Source: Bradyrhizobium semiaridum (lineage in GTDB: Bacteria; Pseudomonadota; Alphaproteobacteria; Rhizobiales; Xanthobacteraceae). From it: a stretch of 64,000 nucleotides of DNA. Location: assembly GCF_020329505.1 (NCBI RefSeq), contig NZ_JAGKJJ010000036.1:22618-86617 (forward strand), read 5' to 3'. The stretch's first letter is position 1, and the number at the start of each line of letters is the position of its first letter. Of the stretch, positions 18,059 through 26,039 are shown piece after piece. The notes beneath the pieces were generated by a model, which saw only the letters and a list, made by a program, of their open reading frames with translations, searched no databases and was not told the DNA's origin. A program made the translations under genes and the position numbers.

Positions 18059-18670
18059 ATGCCGAACGTCATCGCCATCAACGCCGCAGCCAAGAAGCAC
18101 ATTGTCGCTGCCCGCGCGACCTCGGATGAAATGCTGCTCGAGAGTATCGGCAAGGGCGACCGCACCGCGATGCATGTGCTCTATTCCCGCCACAACGTCC
18201 GGGTCTACCGTTTCGTGCTGCGGATGGTGCGCGATACCACGCTGGCCGAGGACCTTGTCAGCCAGGTGTTCCTGGACGTCTGGCGCACCGCCACGCAGTT
18301 CGAAGGCCGCTCGCAGGTTTCGACCTGGCTGCTGTCGATTGCCCGCTTCAAGGCGCTGACCGCGCTGCGCCAGCGCAAGCATGAGGATATCGACCAGGAG
18401 GACGTGCTGGAGATCGCCGACAGCGCCGACACGCCGGAAACCTCGCTGGACCGCGCCACCACCAGCCAGATCCTGCGCGCCTGCGTCGCCAAGCTGTCGC
18501 CGGCGCACCGCGAGATCATCAACCTGGTCTACTACCATGAGAAGTCGGTCGAGGAGGCCGGACAGATCATCGGCATTCCGCAGAGCACGGTGAAGACCCG
18601 CATGTTCTACGCCCGCAAGCAGCTCGCCGACCTGCTGAAGTGCGCCGGCGTGGACAGCGTGGCGGCATAG
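18059..18670 (+). CDS. ECF-type RNA polymerase sigma factor
   Basis: This 203-residue sigma-70-family protein has regions 2 and 4 only. Region 2 spans about residues 30-100 (LAEDLVSQVFLDVWRTATQFEG..STWLLSIARFKAL). Region 4 spans about 135-190 (LSPAHREIINLVYYHEKSVEEAGQIIG then STVKTRMFYARKQL, the HTH). No recognisable anti-sigma gene is adjacent, which is unusual for an ECF factor; the next gene is the broken ccdA. The N-terminal ~20 residues before region 2 are longer than usual. A strong intrinsic terminator follows at 18793. Confidence 0.92.
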   Translation: MPNVIAINAAAKKHIVAARATSDEMLLESIGKGDRTAMHVLYSRHNVRVYRFVLRMVRDTTLAEDLVSQVFLDVWRTATQFEGRSQVSTWLLSIARFKALTALRQRKHEDIDQEDVLEIADSADTPETSLDRATTSQILRACVAKLSPAHREIINLVYYHEKSVEEAGQIIGIPQSTVKTRMFYARKQLADLLKCAGVDSVAA

Positions 18671-18688
18671 AAAGCCGAAAATTTCCGA

Positions 18689-18701
18689 CGACGAAACAAT
18701 T
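18689..18701 (+). repeat. 13-bp direct repeat after the sigma-factor gene
   Basis: Second copy of CGACGAAACAATT (see 17937-17949). It is followed by several GACGACGAC steps, so simple sequence may contribute. Confidence 0.5.
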
Positions 18702-18792
18702 GAAACAGACGACGACATCGGCCCGAAAAATTTAGCCCTTATACCTGCTACCGACGACGACGCTTTTTGAACCAACCTCCCAAGTAGCCTCC

Positions 18793-18835
18793 AACGACCC
18801 GGCGGGATGCCCCCTAGCCGGGTCGTTCTCTGTTT
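18793..18835 (+). terminator. intrinsic terminator of the sigma-factor gene
   Basis: An 11-bp perfect stem (AACGACCCGGC at 18793-18803, GCCGGGTCGTT at 18817-18827) is followed by CTCTGTTT. It ends the sigma-factor transcript about 125 bp after the stop codon, leaving a 3' UTR with many GACGAC repeats. Confidence 0.85.
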
Positions 18836-19009
18836 GGCGCATGCTTGCGATCAGCCCCGGTCCGATTTGCGTGATGCAGAGCCTGGCCCGTCTCACACAG
18901 ACGTGAGGGTGTCAGCGACCGGATCGGCGTAACGGCGCAAGCCGTCTCCCGAAGTACATCAGGCGTCCCTGGCACGGCCTGATCAGGCGCGCCGGGATCT
19001 GATGGACGG

Positions 19010-19541
19010 ATGACGATGCTCAGCCTTGCTCTTGCCCTGCTTGCCGGTGTCGCCACCGTCGCCGCCCCCTGCACCCTGCCGATGCTGCCGATCCTGCTCG
19101 GGGCATCGATAGGGCAGACTCGCAAGGCGCGGCCCGCGATGATCGCGCTCCGCCGCGGGCAATCTCGGCAACGCCGTGCCGTCGCCGAGCTTGTTCGGCG
19201 GCTTCGTGCTCGGCTCGACGCTCGGCCTGGTCTGGACGCCGTGCGCGGGCCCGGTGCTCGGCTCGATCCTGACCATCGTCGCGACCTCGAAGGACACCGC
19301 GTGGGCGAGCCTGCAGCTCGTCATCTACGCGGTCGGCGCGGCGATCCCGATGCTCGCGATCGCCTATGGCGGCCAGACGGTCACCACCCGCGTGCGCGGC
19401 CTGGCGCGGATCGCGCCGCGGCTGCAGCAGGGCTTCGGCGTCGTGATCATCGGCTTCGCCGCGCTGTCCTACCTGCAATACGACACGCTGATCGTGGCGT
19501 GGCTGACGCAATTCTATCCCAACGGCCAGATCGGCCTGTAG
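19010..19541 (+). pseudogene. ccdA/DsbD-type membrane thiol transporter with internal deletion and frameshift
   Basis: The first 47 codons (ATG at 19010 or 19016) encode the family's opening helix, GVATVAAPCTLPMLPILLGA, with its first conserved cysteine, ending at about 19150. The matching C-terminal half resumes at about 19156 in another frame (GNLGNAVPSPSLFGGFVLG, then WTPCAGPVLG with the second cysteine) and runs to 19541. Intact homologs have roughly 75 more residues between these points. The gene therefore lost its central helices and frame. It would have passed electrons to the periplasmic thioredoxin-like protein encoded next. A base-calling error could explain a frameshift but not the missing segment. 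Confidence 0.8.
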
Positions 19542-19558
19542 ACCGAGAGGAGAGTTCG

Positions 19559-20137
19559 ATGCCCGTCCGCCTGCTTGCCGTATCCGCCCTCGTTGCCGCC
19601 CTCGGCCTCGGCGGCGCCGTGATCCCCGGCCTCTGCACCGAGGCCGACGTGCCGGCGCGGCCGGTGCCGATGCTGACCGCGATGACCGCGGGGCAGACCG
19701 AGACCGCGCCCGAATTCGTCGGCATCAACAGATGGTTCAACTCGCAGCCGCTGAAGCTGGCCGATCTGCGTGGCAAGGTCGTGCTGGTGGACTTCTGGAC
19801 CTATGGCTGCGTCAATTGCGTCAACACACTGCCGCATGTCACGCAACTTCATTCAAAGTACCGGGATCGCGGCCTCGTCGTGATCGGCGTCCACACCCCG
19901 GAATTCCCGTTCGAGCATTCCGCGTCCAACGTGCAGGCGGCGCTGAAGCGCCACGGCATCCTCTATCCGGTGGCGCAGGACAACGACTCGCAGACCTGGA
20001 ACGCCTACCGCAACCAGTATTGGCCGGCGCAATATATCATCGACCAGAACGGCAAGATCGTGTTCCAGCACGCCGGCGAGGGCCAGTATGACGAGATCGA
20101 CCGCACCGTCGCCCGGCTGCTGAACGCCAACAGCTAG
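19559..20137 (+). CDS. periplasmic thioredoxin-like protein (DipZ C-domain type)
   Basis: From the ATG at 19559 (AGGAGAG upstream) this is a 192-residue protein with a signal peptide (residues ~1-24). The thioredoxin/AhpC-TSA fold carries the redox motif CVNC in WTYGCVNCVNTLP, and the later strand IGVHTPEFPFEH is typical of the DipZ/thiol-oxidoreductase group. The upstream frame happens to be open back into the broken ccdA gene, but that stretch is out of the ccdA frame and meaningless. Its usual reductant, the CcdA-like partner, is disrupted immediately upstream, so its in vivo redox supply is uncertain. Confidence 0.88.
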   Translation: MPVRLLAVSALVAALGLGGAVIPGLCTEADVPARPVPMLTAMTAGQTETAPEFVGINRWFNSQPLKLADLRGKVVLVDFWTYGCVNCVNTLPHVTQLHSKYRDRGLVVIGVHTPEFPFEHSASNVQAALKRHGILYPVAQDNDSQTWNAYRNQYWPAQYIIDQNGKIVFQHAGEGQYDEIDRTVARLLNANS

Positions 20138-20215
20138 AGCGGTTCGCGCATAATGGCGTCAAGAAAGCGCATCAAAACAAGACTCTAAGGGTTTGCTCCT
20201 GATTCAATAAGAGCA
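20137..20215. repeat. degenerate AGAGCG-type Rhizobiales repeat
   Basis: AGAGCGGTTCGCGCATAAT and GCGCATCAAAACAAGA follow the thioredoxin-like gene and resemble parts of the AGAGCGTTTTC repeats. The symmetrical arm is poor. TTGCTCC and AGAGCAGCAA at about 20193-20218 form a weak stem. Confidence 0.4.
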
Positions 20216-20251
20216 GCAATCCCTAGACAATCCGTCCCGTATTGCCGTCAC

Positions 20252-20279
20252 CTCTGGCGTGGTAGGCTCCACGCCAGAG
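20252..20279 (+). promoter_or_regulatory. perfect 11-bp hairpin just upstream of cydA
   Basis: The arms CTCTGGCGTGG (20252-20262) and CCACGCCAGAG (20269-20279) enclose the loop TAGGCT. The stem ends 19 bases before the cydA ATG, so it either lies in the mRNA leader or is an operator palindrome. There is no T-run, so it is not a classical terminator. A role in controlling the oxidase operon is inference. Confidence 0.7.
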
Positions 20280-20298
20280 CAGTGATGGATGGTGCGTG

Positions 20299-21708
20299 AT
20301 GTTCGAAGGCTGGGATGCGGTCGCGCTGGCCCGCGCGCAATTTGCTTTCACGATGTCGTTCCACATCGTGTTTCCGGCGTTCTCGATCGGCCTTGCGAGC
20401 TACCTCGCGGTGCTGGAAGCGCTGTGGCTCATCACCAGGCGCGAGGTCTACATCAACCTGTTCAAATACTGGCTGAAGATCTTCGCGGTCGCGTTCGGCA
20501 TGGGCGTGGTGTCGGGCATCGTGATGTCCTACCAGTTCGGCACCAACTGGTCCGCCTTCGCCGACAAGACTGGGCCGGTGATCGGCCCGCTGATGGCCTA
20601 TGAGGTGCTGACCGCGTTCTTCCTCGAGGCGGGCTTCCTCGGCGTGATGCTGTTCGGGCTCGAGCGCGTCGGTCCCCGGCTGCATTTCGTCGCGACGCTG
20701 ATGGTTGCGATCGGCACGCTGATCTCGGCGTTCTGGATCCTGTCGGCGAATTCCTGGATGCAGACGCCGGCCGGTCACGCCATCAACGCCGACGGCCAGT
20801 TCGTCGCCGCCGACTGGCTGAAGCTGATCTTCAACCCGTCGTTCCCCTACCGTCTCGTGCACATGGTGCTGGCGGCCTATCTCACCACCTCGCTGGTGGT
20901 CGGTGCGGTCGGCGCCTGGCATCTGCTGCGCGACCAGCATCTGGCCGGACCGCGCGTGATGTTCTCGATGGCGATGTGGATGGCGACCCTGGTGGCGCCG
21001 CTGCAGATCCTGGCCGGCGACCAGCACGGCCTCAACACGCTGGAGCATCAGCCCGCCAAGGTGATGGCGATGGAAGGCCACTTCCAGAGCCATCCGAATG
21101 GCGCGCCGCTGGTGCTGTTCGGCTGGCCCGACGAAAGGGACGCCAAGGTGAAATACGCGATCGAGGTGCCGAAACTGTCGTCGCTGATCCTGAAGCATTC
21201 GCTCGACGCGCCGCTGGCCGGCCTCGACACCGTGCCGCGTGAGAACTGGCCGCCGGTGCCGATCACCTTCTGGGCGTTCCGCGTCATGGTCGGGCTCGGC
21301 TTCCTGATCATGGGGCTCGGCCTGCTCAGCCTTTTGATGCGCGTGCGCGGAATGATGTACCAGTCGGCGCTGCTGCATCGCTTCGCGGTCGCGATGGGGC
21401 CGGCCGGGTTCATCGCGGTGCTCGCGGGCTGGATCACCACCGAGACGGGACGGCAGCCTTTCACCGTCTACGGGCTGCTGCGCACCGCCGACTCGGTGTC
21501 GCCGCTGGCGGCGCCGGCGGTCGGCTCCTCGCTGATCGCCTTCATCATCGTCTATTTCGCCGTCTTCACCGCGGGCGTGATCTACATCCTGCGGCTGATG
21601 GCACAGCCGCCGCAGCCCGGCGAGCGGGGCCCGGCGACCGACCTGCCGGCACGGGCCGCGGGCATCACGCCGGCGGCAGGTGCCGCAGCTGTGGAGGGCG
21701 CACGATGA
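20299..21708 (+). CDS. cydA: cytochrome bd-type quinol oxidase subunit I (CioA-like)
   Basis: This 469-residue protein oxidises ubiquinol and reduces oxygen in the inner membrane. It has the heme-ligand helix ARAQFAFTMSFHIVFPAFSIG (His near residue 19) and the GTNW/E-rich helices around VLTAFFLEAGFLGVMLFG. A conserved TETGRQPF lies near residue 385. The quinol loop is short, as in the cyanide-insensitive CIO branch. The ATG at 20299 is preferred to the GTG three bases earlier. The gene overlaps cydB by 4 bp (ATGA). Confidence 0.95.
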   Translation: MFEGWDAVALARAQFAFTMSFHIVFPAFSIGLASYLAVLEALWLITRREVYINLFKYWLKIFAVAFGMGVVSGIVMSYQFGTNWSAFADKTGPVIGPLMAYEVLTAFFLEAGFLGVMLFGLERVGPRLHFVATLMVAIGTLISAFWILSANSWMQTPAGHAINADGQFVAADWLKLIFNPSFPYRLVHMVLAAYLTTSLVVGAVGAWHLLRDQHLAGPRVMFSMAMWMATLVAPLQILAGDQHGLNTLEHQPAKVMAMEGHFQSHPNGAPLVLFGWPDERDAKVKYAIEVPKLSSLILKHSLDAPLAGLDTVPRENWPPVPITFWAFRVMVGLGFLIMGLGLLSLLMRVRGMMYQSALLHRFAVAMGPAGFIAVLAGWITTETGRQPFTVYGLLRTADSVSPLAAPAVGSSLIAFIIVYFAVFTAGVIYILRLMAQPPQPGERGPATDLPARAAGITPAAGAAAVEGAR

Positions 21709-22715
21709 GCATCGCGATCGACCTCACCACGATCTGGGCCTTCATCATCGCCTTTGCCGTGTTCGTCTATGTCGTGATGGATGGCTTCGATCTCGGCCTC
21801 GGCATCCTGTTTCCATTGTTTCCGCAGAAGACCGACCGCGACGTCATCATGAACACGGTGGCGCCGGTGTGGGACGGCAACGAGACCTGGCTGGTGCTCG
21901 GCGGCGGCGGCATGATGGCGGCGTTTCCGCTGGCCTATGCGGTGCTGATGCCGGCGCTCTACACGCCGATGATCGCGATGCTGCTCGGCCTCGTGTTCCG
22001 CGGCGTCGCCTTCGAATTCCGCTGGCGCACCCAGAAGGCGCGCAACAAGTGGGACATCGCCTTCACCGGCGGCTCGCTGCTGGCAACGGTGGCGCAGGGC
22101 ATTGCGCTCGGCGCCATCCTGCAGGGCATCCATGTCGAGGGACGCCACTATGCCGGCGGCTGGTGGGACTGGCTGACGCCGTTCAGCATCCTGACCGGCG
22201 TGTCGCTGGTGATCGGCTATGCGCTTCTGGGCGCGACCTGGCTCGTGCTGAAGACCGAAGGCGGGCTGCGCGAGCGCGCCTACGTCTTGAGCTGGGTGCT
22301 GCTGATCGCGATGCTCGGCGCGATCGGCGCGGTCAGCATCGCGACGCCTTTCCTCGCCGTGCAATACACCCAGCGCTGGTTCGCCTGGCCCAACATCATC
22401 CTGACCGCGCCGGTGCCGATCGCGGTCGCCGCCGTCACCGCGCTGCTGCTGCGTGCGCTCAGCAATCGCAATGACGTCCAGCCATTCTTCCTATCGCTGG
22501 CGCTGTTCGCGCTGTCCTATGCCGGGCTCGGCATCAGCATGTATCCCTACATCGTGCCGCAGAGCATCACGATCTGGCAGGCCGCCGCGCCGGAGAACAG
22601 CCAGATCTTCATGCTGTTCGGCGTCTCGATCCTGATCCCGCTGATCCTCGGCTACACCGCATGGGCCTATTGGGTGTTCCGCGGCAAGGTCCGTCCCGGG
22701 CACGGGTACCATTGA
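21705..22715 (+). CDS. cydB: cytochrome bd-type quinol oxidase subunit II
   Basis: This 336-residue partner of CydA has about eight to nine helices. It opens with TIWAFIIAFAVFVYVVMDGFDLGLGILFP, where the DGFDLG motif is diagnostic. GNETWLVLGGG and FRGVAFEFR follow. It begins within the last codons of cydA (ATGA) and its stop overlaps the ATG of the small cydX-like gene in the same way, so all three should be translated as one coupled unit. Confidence 0.95.
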   Translation: MSIAIDLTTIWAFIIAFAVFVYVVMDGFDLGLGILFPLFPQKTDRDVIMNTVAPVWDGNETWLVLGGGGMMAAFPLAYAVLMPALYTPMIAMLLGLVFRGVAFEFRWRTQKARNKWDIAFTGGSLLATVAQGIALGAILQGIHVEGRHYAGGWWDWLTPFSILTGVSLVIGYALLGATWLVLKTEGGLRERAYVLSWVLLIAMLGAIGAVSIATPFLAVQYTQRWFAWPNIILTAPVPIAVAAVTALLLRALSNRNDVQPFFLSLALFALSYAGLGISMYPYIVPQSITIWQAAAPENSQIFMLFGVSILIPLILGYTAWAYWVFRGKVRPGHGYH

Positions 22716-22843
22716 TGCCGACCGATCCATCCCGGCGGCCGCTCGGCCAGCGCCTGCTGTGGTTCGTGGCGCTGTGGCTCGGCGGCGTCGGCACCGTGGC
22801 GCTGATCTCGTTCGTCCTGCGAATCTGGATCGCGCCGAAGTAA
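22715..22843 (+). CDS. 42-residue CydX-like/DUF2474 oxidase subunit
   Basis: The ATG overlaps the cydB stop (TGATG), giving a protein of 42 residues: a short basic N-terminus (TDPSRRPLGQR) and one membrane helix (LLWFVALWLGGVGTVALISF). Small single-helix subunits of this kind (CydX, CydY/DUF2474) stabilise bd oxidases. It is too small for many automatic gene calls. Its coupled position makes a structural role in this oxidase the best reading. Confidence 0.82.
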   Translation: MPTDPSRRPLGQRLLWFVALWLGGVGTVALISFVLRIWIAPK

Positions 22844-23013
22844 AGCCGGACACCGTCGCGCGTTTCTACCCGGCGACAAAAAACGGAAGCATTACAGCGA
22901 TATACCGACCATGCTCGCCGCAAGCTTGCCATCAAGCTGCCGCTGGGATTTGATGATTCGGCGATTTGGGTGGAGCAACCGTTTGGCCTCGGGCCAACAA
23001 GGAGAGCTTTGCA

Positions 23014-23607
23014 ATGACGAGACTTCGTCACCTGGTCTGGATGTTGATCGCCACGGGCGTCCTCGTGCTGTCGACATCGCAGGGCTTCGCCCAGGGGCGC
23101 CCGGACGCCGACGAGCCCGGCCTGATCGCCGACGACAGCTACGAGCTCGATCCGGAATGGCAGAAGCAGGTGGTGTATTACCGCACCAACGAGGCGCCGG
23201 GGACCATCATCGTCGCCACCGCCGAGCGCCACCTCTATCTCGTCCAGGGCAACGGTCGCGCGCTGCGCTACGGCATCGGCGTCGGCCGCGAGGGTTTTCA
23301 GTGGCAGGGCCTCGTCACCATCACCCGCAAGGCGGAGTGGCCGGACTGGGTGCCGCCGCCCGAAATGATCGCCCGTCAGCCCTACCTGCCGCGCTTCATG
23401 GCCGGTGGCCCCGGCAACCCGCTCGGCGCCCGCGCCATGTATCTCGGCACCACGGTCTACCGCATTCACGGCACCAACCGGCCCGACACGATCGGCACCG
23501 CCGTCTCCTCGGGCTGCTTCCGCCTGGTCAACAACGACGTCGCCGACCTCTACAACCGCGTGCCTGTCGGCACCAAGGTGATCATCCGCCAGAAGCCCGA
23601 ACTCTAG
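23014..23607 (+). CDS. L,D-transpeptidase (YkuD family)
   Basis: From the ATG at 23014 (GGAGAG eight bases upstream) the protein has 197 residues with a signal peptide (cleavage near GFAQG). The YkuD domain covers residues ~62-193. The catalytic motif is complete, with His152 in IHGTNRPDTIG and Cys168 in SSGCFRL. Such enzymes make 3-3 peptidoglycan crosslinks or attach proteins to the wall in the periplasm. It has no domain beyond YkuD. It is transcribed rightwards after the oxidase genes but separated by 170 bp, so it is probably independent. Confidence 0.93.
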   Translation: MTRLRHLVWMLIATGVLVLSTSQGFAQGRPDADEPGLIADDSYELDPEWQKQVVYYRTNEAPGTIIVATAERHLYLVQGNGRALRYGIGVGREGFQWQGLVTITRKAEWPDWVPPPEMIARQPYLPRFMAGGPGNPLGARAMYLGTTVYRIHGTNRPDTIGTAVSSGCFRLVNNDVADLYNRVPVGTKVIIRQKPEL

Positions 23608-23665
23608 CCGCTCACCCGCCTTCGATATCCGTCCGCTTTTCCCGGTCATTCGCGAGAGAGAATCC

Positions 23666-24703
23666 ATGCGCACATTTCGAGGCGGCCTGATCATCGGGCT
23701 CGCGGTCGCCGTGCTGGTGGCGGCCGCCGCCATCACCTACGAGCGTTACGACACAAAGACGCTGAAGCGCACCATGCGCCGCGGCGAGGTGCTGTGCGGC
23801 GTCAACAAGGGCTTGCCCGGCTTCTCGATCCCCGACGACAAGGGCAACTGGACCGGCTTCGACGTCGATTTCTGCCGCGCGGTCGCCGCCGCGATCTTCG
23901 ACGATCCGTCGAAGGCGAAGTTCGTTCCGCTCGATGCCGGCGAGCGCTTCAAGGAGCTGCAGAACCGCACGGTCGACATCCTCTCGCGCAACACCACCTG
24001 GAGCATGTCGCGCGAGACCAATTACGACCTCTATTTCCCAGCGGTCGCCTATTATGACGGCCAGGGCTTCATGATCCCGCGCTCGCGCAACATCGATTCC
24101 GCGCTCGACCTCAACGACAGCAAGGTCTGCGTGCAGGCCAACACCACGACGCAGCTCAACCTCGCCGACTATTTCCGTGCCAACAACATGAAGTACACGG
24201 AGATGAAGTTCGAGAAGCTCGACGACGTGGTGAATGCCTACAATTCCGGCCAGTGCGACACGCTGACCTCGGACGCATCGCAGCTCTACGCGCTGCGGTT
24301 CAACCTCGCCAAGCCGAACGACCACATGATCCTGGCCGACATCATCTCCAAGGAGCCGCTGGCGCCGGTGGTCCGCCAGCGCGACGACGACTGGATGATG
24401 ATCGTGAAGTGGACGCTCTACGCCATGATCAACGCCGAGGAGCTCGGCATCACCTCCAAGAACATCGACGAGGCGCTGAAGTCGAAGAAGCCCGAGGTGA
24501 TGCGGCTGGTCGGCACCGAGGGCTCCTACGGCGAGGATCTCGGCCTGAGCAAGGACTGGGCGGCGCGCATCATCCGCCGTGTCGGCAATTACGGCGAGAT
24601 CTACGACCGTAACGTCGGCGCCGACTCCAAGCTGAAAATTCCGCGCGGCATGAACCAGCTCTGGAACGCCGGCGGCGTCCAGTACGCGCCGCCGATTCGG
24701 TGA
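23666..24703 (+). CDS. amino-acid ABC transporter periplasmic binding protein (AapJ/BztA type)
   Basis: This is a 345-residue solute-binding protein, family 3. An N-terminal hydrophobic segment (residues ~7-24) serves for export; two lobes follow. The GEVLCGVNKGLPGFSIPD opening and the C-terminal GGVQYAPPIR are close to general L-amino-acid binding proteins of rhizobia (AapJ). No permease or ATPase gene is adjacent, so it either works with a transporter encoded elsewhere or has become a sensor. It follows the L,D-transpeptidase gene by 58 bp. Confidence 0.9.
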   Translation: MRTFRGGLIIGLAVAVLVAAAAITYERYDTKTLKRTMRRGEVLCGVNKGLPGFSIPDDKGNWTGFDVDFCRAVAAAIFDDPSKAKFVPLDAGERFKELQNRTVDILSRNTTWSMSRETNYDLYFPAVAYYDGQGFMIPRSRNIDSALDLNDSKVCVQANTTTQLNLADYFRANNMKYTEMKFEKLDDVVNAYNSGQCDTLTSDASQLYALRFNLAKPNDHMILADIISKEPLAPVVRQRDDDWMMIVKWTLYAMINAEELGITSKNIDEALKSKKPEVMRLVGTEGSYGEDLGLSKDWAARIIRRVGNYGEIYDRNVGADSKLKIPRGMNQLWNAGGVQYAPPIR

Positions 24704-24748
24704 CGGCGAAGTCTCGCGAGGACCGCGCCTAAGTGGTGAGGCCTACCT

Positions 24749-25888
24749 TCAATAACCCTTGCCGCGCGCGAGTTGGTCGGCGTGGAAGTTGCTGTCGCCG
24801 AGCAGTTCCTGGCAGACGCGGGCGCGCTTCATGAAGAAGCCGATATCGAACTGGTCGGTCATGCCCATGCCGCCATGCATCTGCACGCCCTCCTGCACCG
24901 CCAGCGTCGCCGTGGTGCCGGCGCGCGCCTTGGCCACGGCGACCGCCGTGCCGGCCTTGCCGACATCGGCGTCGAGCGCCTGCAGTGCCTTCAACACCGC
25001 GGCGCGGGTAATCTCGATGTCGATATAGAGCTGGGCGGCGCGGTGCTGCAGCGCCTGGAATTCGCCGATCGCCTTGCCGAACTGCTTGCGCTCCTTCAGA
25101 TAGGTCACGGTGCGGCCGAACACCTCCTCGGAGAGGCCGACCATCTCGGAGGCGACAGCGCCGCGGCCGATATTGAGCACGCTCTCAAGCAATGCAAAGC
25201 CCTGATCGACCTCGCCGAGCACGCTGTCGGCGTTGACCTCGACTTTGTCGAACACGATGCGCGCGGCATTGTGGGAATCGACCATCGCGGTGCGCTCGAT
25301 CGCGAGCCCCTTGGCCTTCGGATCGACCAGGAACAGCGTCAGCCCGTCCTTGTCGCCGGCGCTGCCTGCACTGCGCGCAGCGACGATCAACAGATCGGCG
25401 GCGTGACCGTCGACCACGAAAGCCTTGTCGCCCGACAGCTTGAAGCCGTTGCCGGAGCGCGTCGCCGCGAGCCTGGTCTGCAACGGCCGGTGCTTGGCGC
25501 CCTCGTCGATCGCGAGCGCCGCCAGCAGCGAGCCGTCGGCGATCTTGGGCAGATGTTGCGCCTTCTGCGCCACGCTGCCGCCGCGCGACAGCGCGGATGC
25601 GGCGAGCACCGACGTCGCGAGGAACGGCGACGGCATCAAGGTGCGGCCGATCTCCTCCATGACGATGCCGGCCTCGACGCAACCAAGCCCGCTGCCGCCG
25701 AATTGGTCCGGCACCAACAGGCCGGAGAAGCCCATCTCGGCAAAGGTCTTCCAGAGCTCGCGCGAGAAGCCGTCGGCATCCTTGCCGTCGCGCAGGGCCC
25801 GCAGATGCGACACCGGCGCCTTGTCGCTGATGAGACCGCGCGCACTGTCGCGCAGCATGGATTGTTCTTCGGTGAGGACGAGGGCCAT
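24749..25888 (-). CDS. acyl-CoA dehydrogenase family protein (1)
   Basis: This is a 379-residue FAD enzyme. The helical N-terminal domain (MLRDSARGLISDKAPVSHL) is followed by a beta middle domain and a C-terminal four-helix domain with MHGGMGMTDQFDIGFFMKRA, the usual FAD/tetramer signature. The usual catalytic Glu is not evident at its common place, so the substrate and exact reaction are open. The ATG at 25888 is chosen over an in-frame start at 25969 that lies in repeat DNA. It pairs with the next acyl-CoA dehydrogenase on the same strand; such pairs often form heteromers on steroid or cyclic acyl-CoAs. Confidence 0.88.
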   Translation of the reverse strand: MALVLTEEQSMLRDSARGLISDKAPVSHLRALRDGKDADGFSRELWKTFAEMGFSGLLVPDQFGGSGLGCVEAGIVMEEIGRTLMPSPFLATSVLAASALSRGGSVAQKAQHLPKIADGSLLAALAIDEGAKHRPLQTRLAATRSGNGFKLSGDKAFVVDGHAADLLIVAARSAGSAGDKDGLTLFLVDPKAKGLAIERTAMVDSHNAARIVFDKVEVNADSVLGEVDQGFALLESVLNIGRGAVASEMVGLSEEVFGRTVTYLKERKQFGKAIGEFQALQHRAAQLYIDIEITRAAVLKALQALDADVGKAGTAVAVAKARAGTTATLAVQEGVQMHGGMGMTDQFDIGFFMKRARVCQELLGDSNFHADQLARGKGY

Positions 25889-25949
25889 GGATGGATCCGG
25901 TAACTCTGAAGTTGATCGTTCGTTCGGTTGAATTCCAAGATGTCGTCTG

Positions 25950-26034
25950 CCCGGCCTTGTGCCGGGCATCCACGTCTTCAGCCTGCCGCAACAAAGACGT
26001 GGATGGCCGGGTCAAGCCCGGCCATGACGGCGGA
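25950..26034. repeat. palindromic repeat between two acyl-CoA dehydrogenase genes
   Basis: CATCCACGTCTT and AAGACGTGGATG form a 12-bp stem, followed by a GCCGGG-TCAAG-CCCGGC hairpin identical in core to the one at 9937-9959. Its right end lies only a few bases from the stop codon of the upstream gene (26040). Confidence 0.75.
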
Positions 26035-26039
26035 GAGCG

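Noticed and set aside
19010..20137. A single 375-residue fusion of a CcdA start with a thioredoxin domain
   Set aside because: The middle of this frame (about 19151-19558) is unlike protein and overlaps the ccdA C-terminal half in another frame. The thioredoxin gene has its own ATG and ribosome site at 19559.
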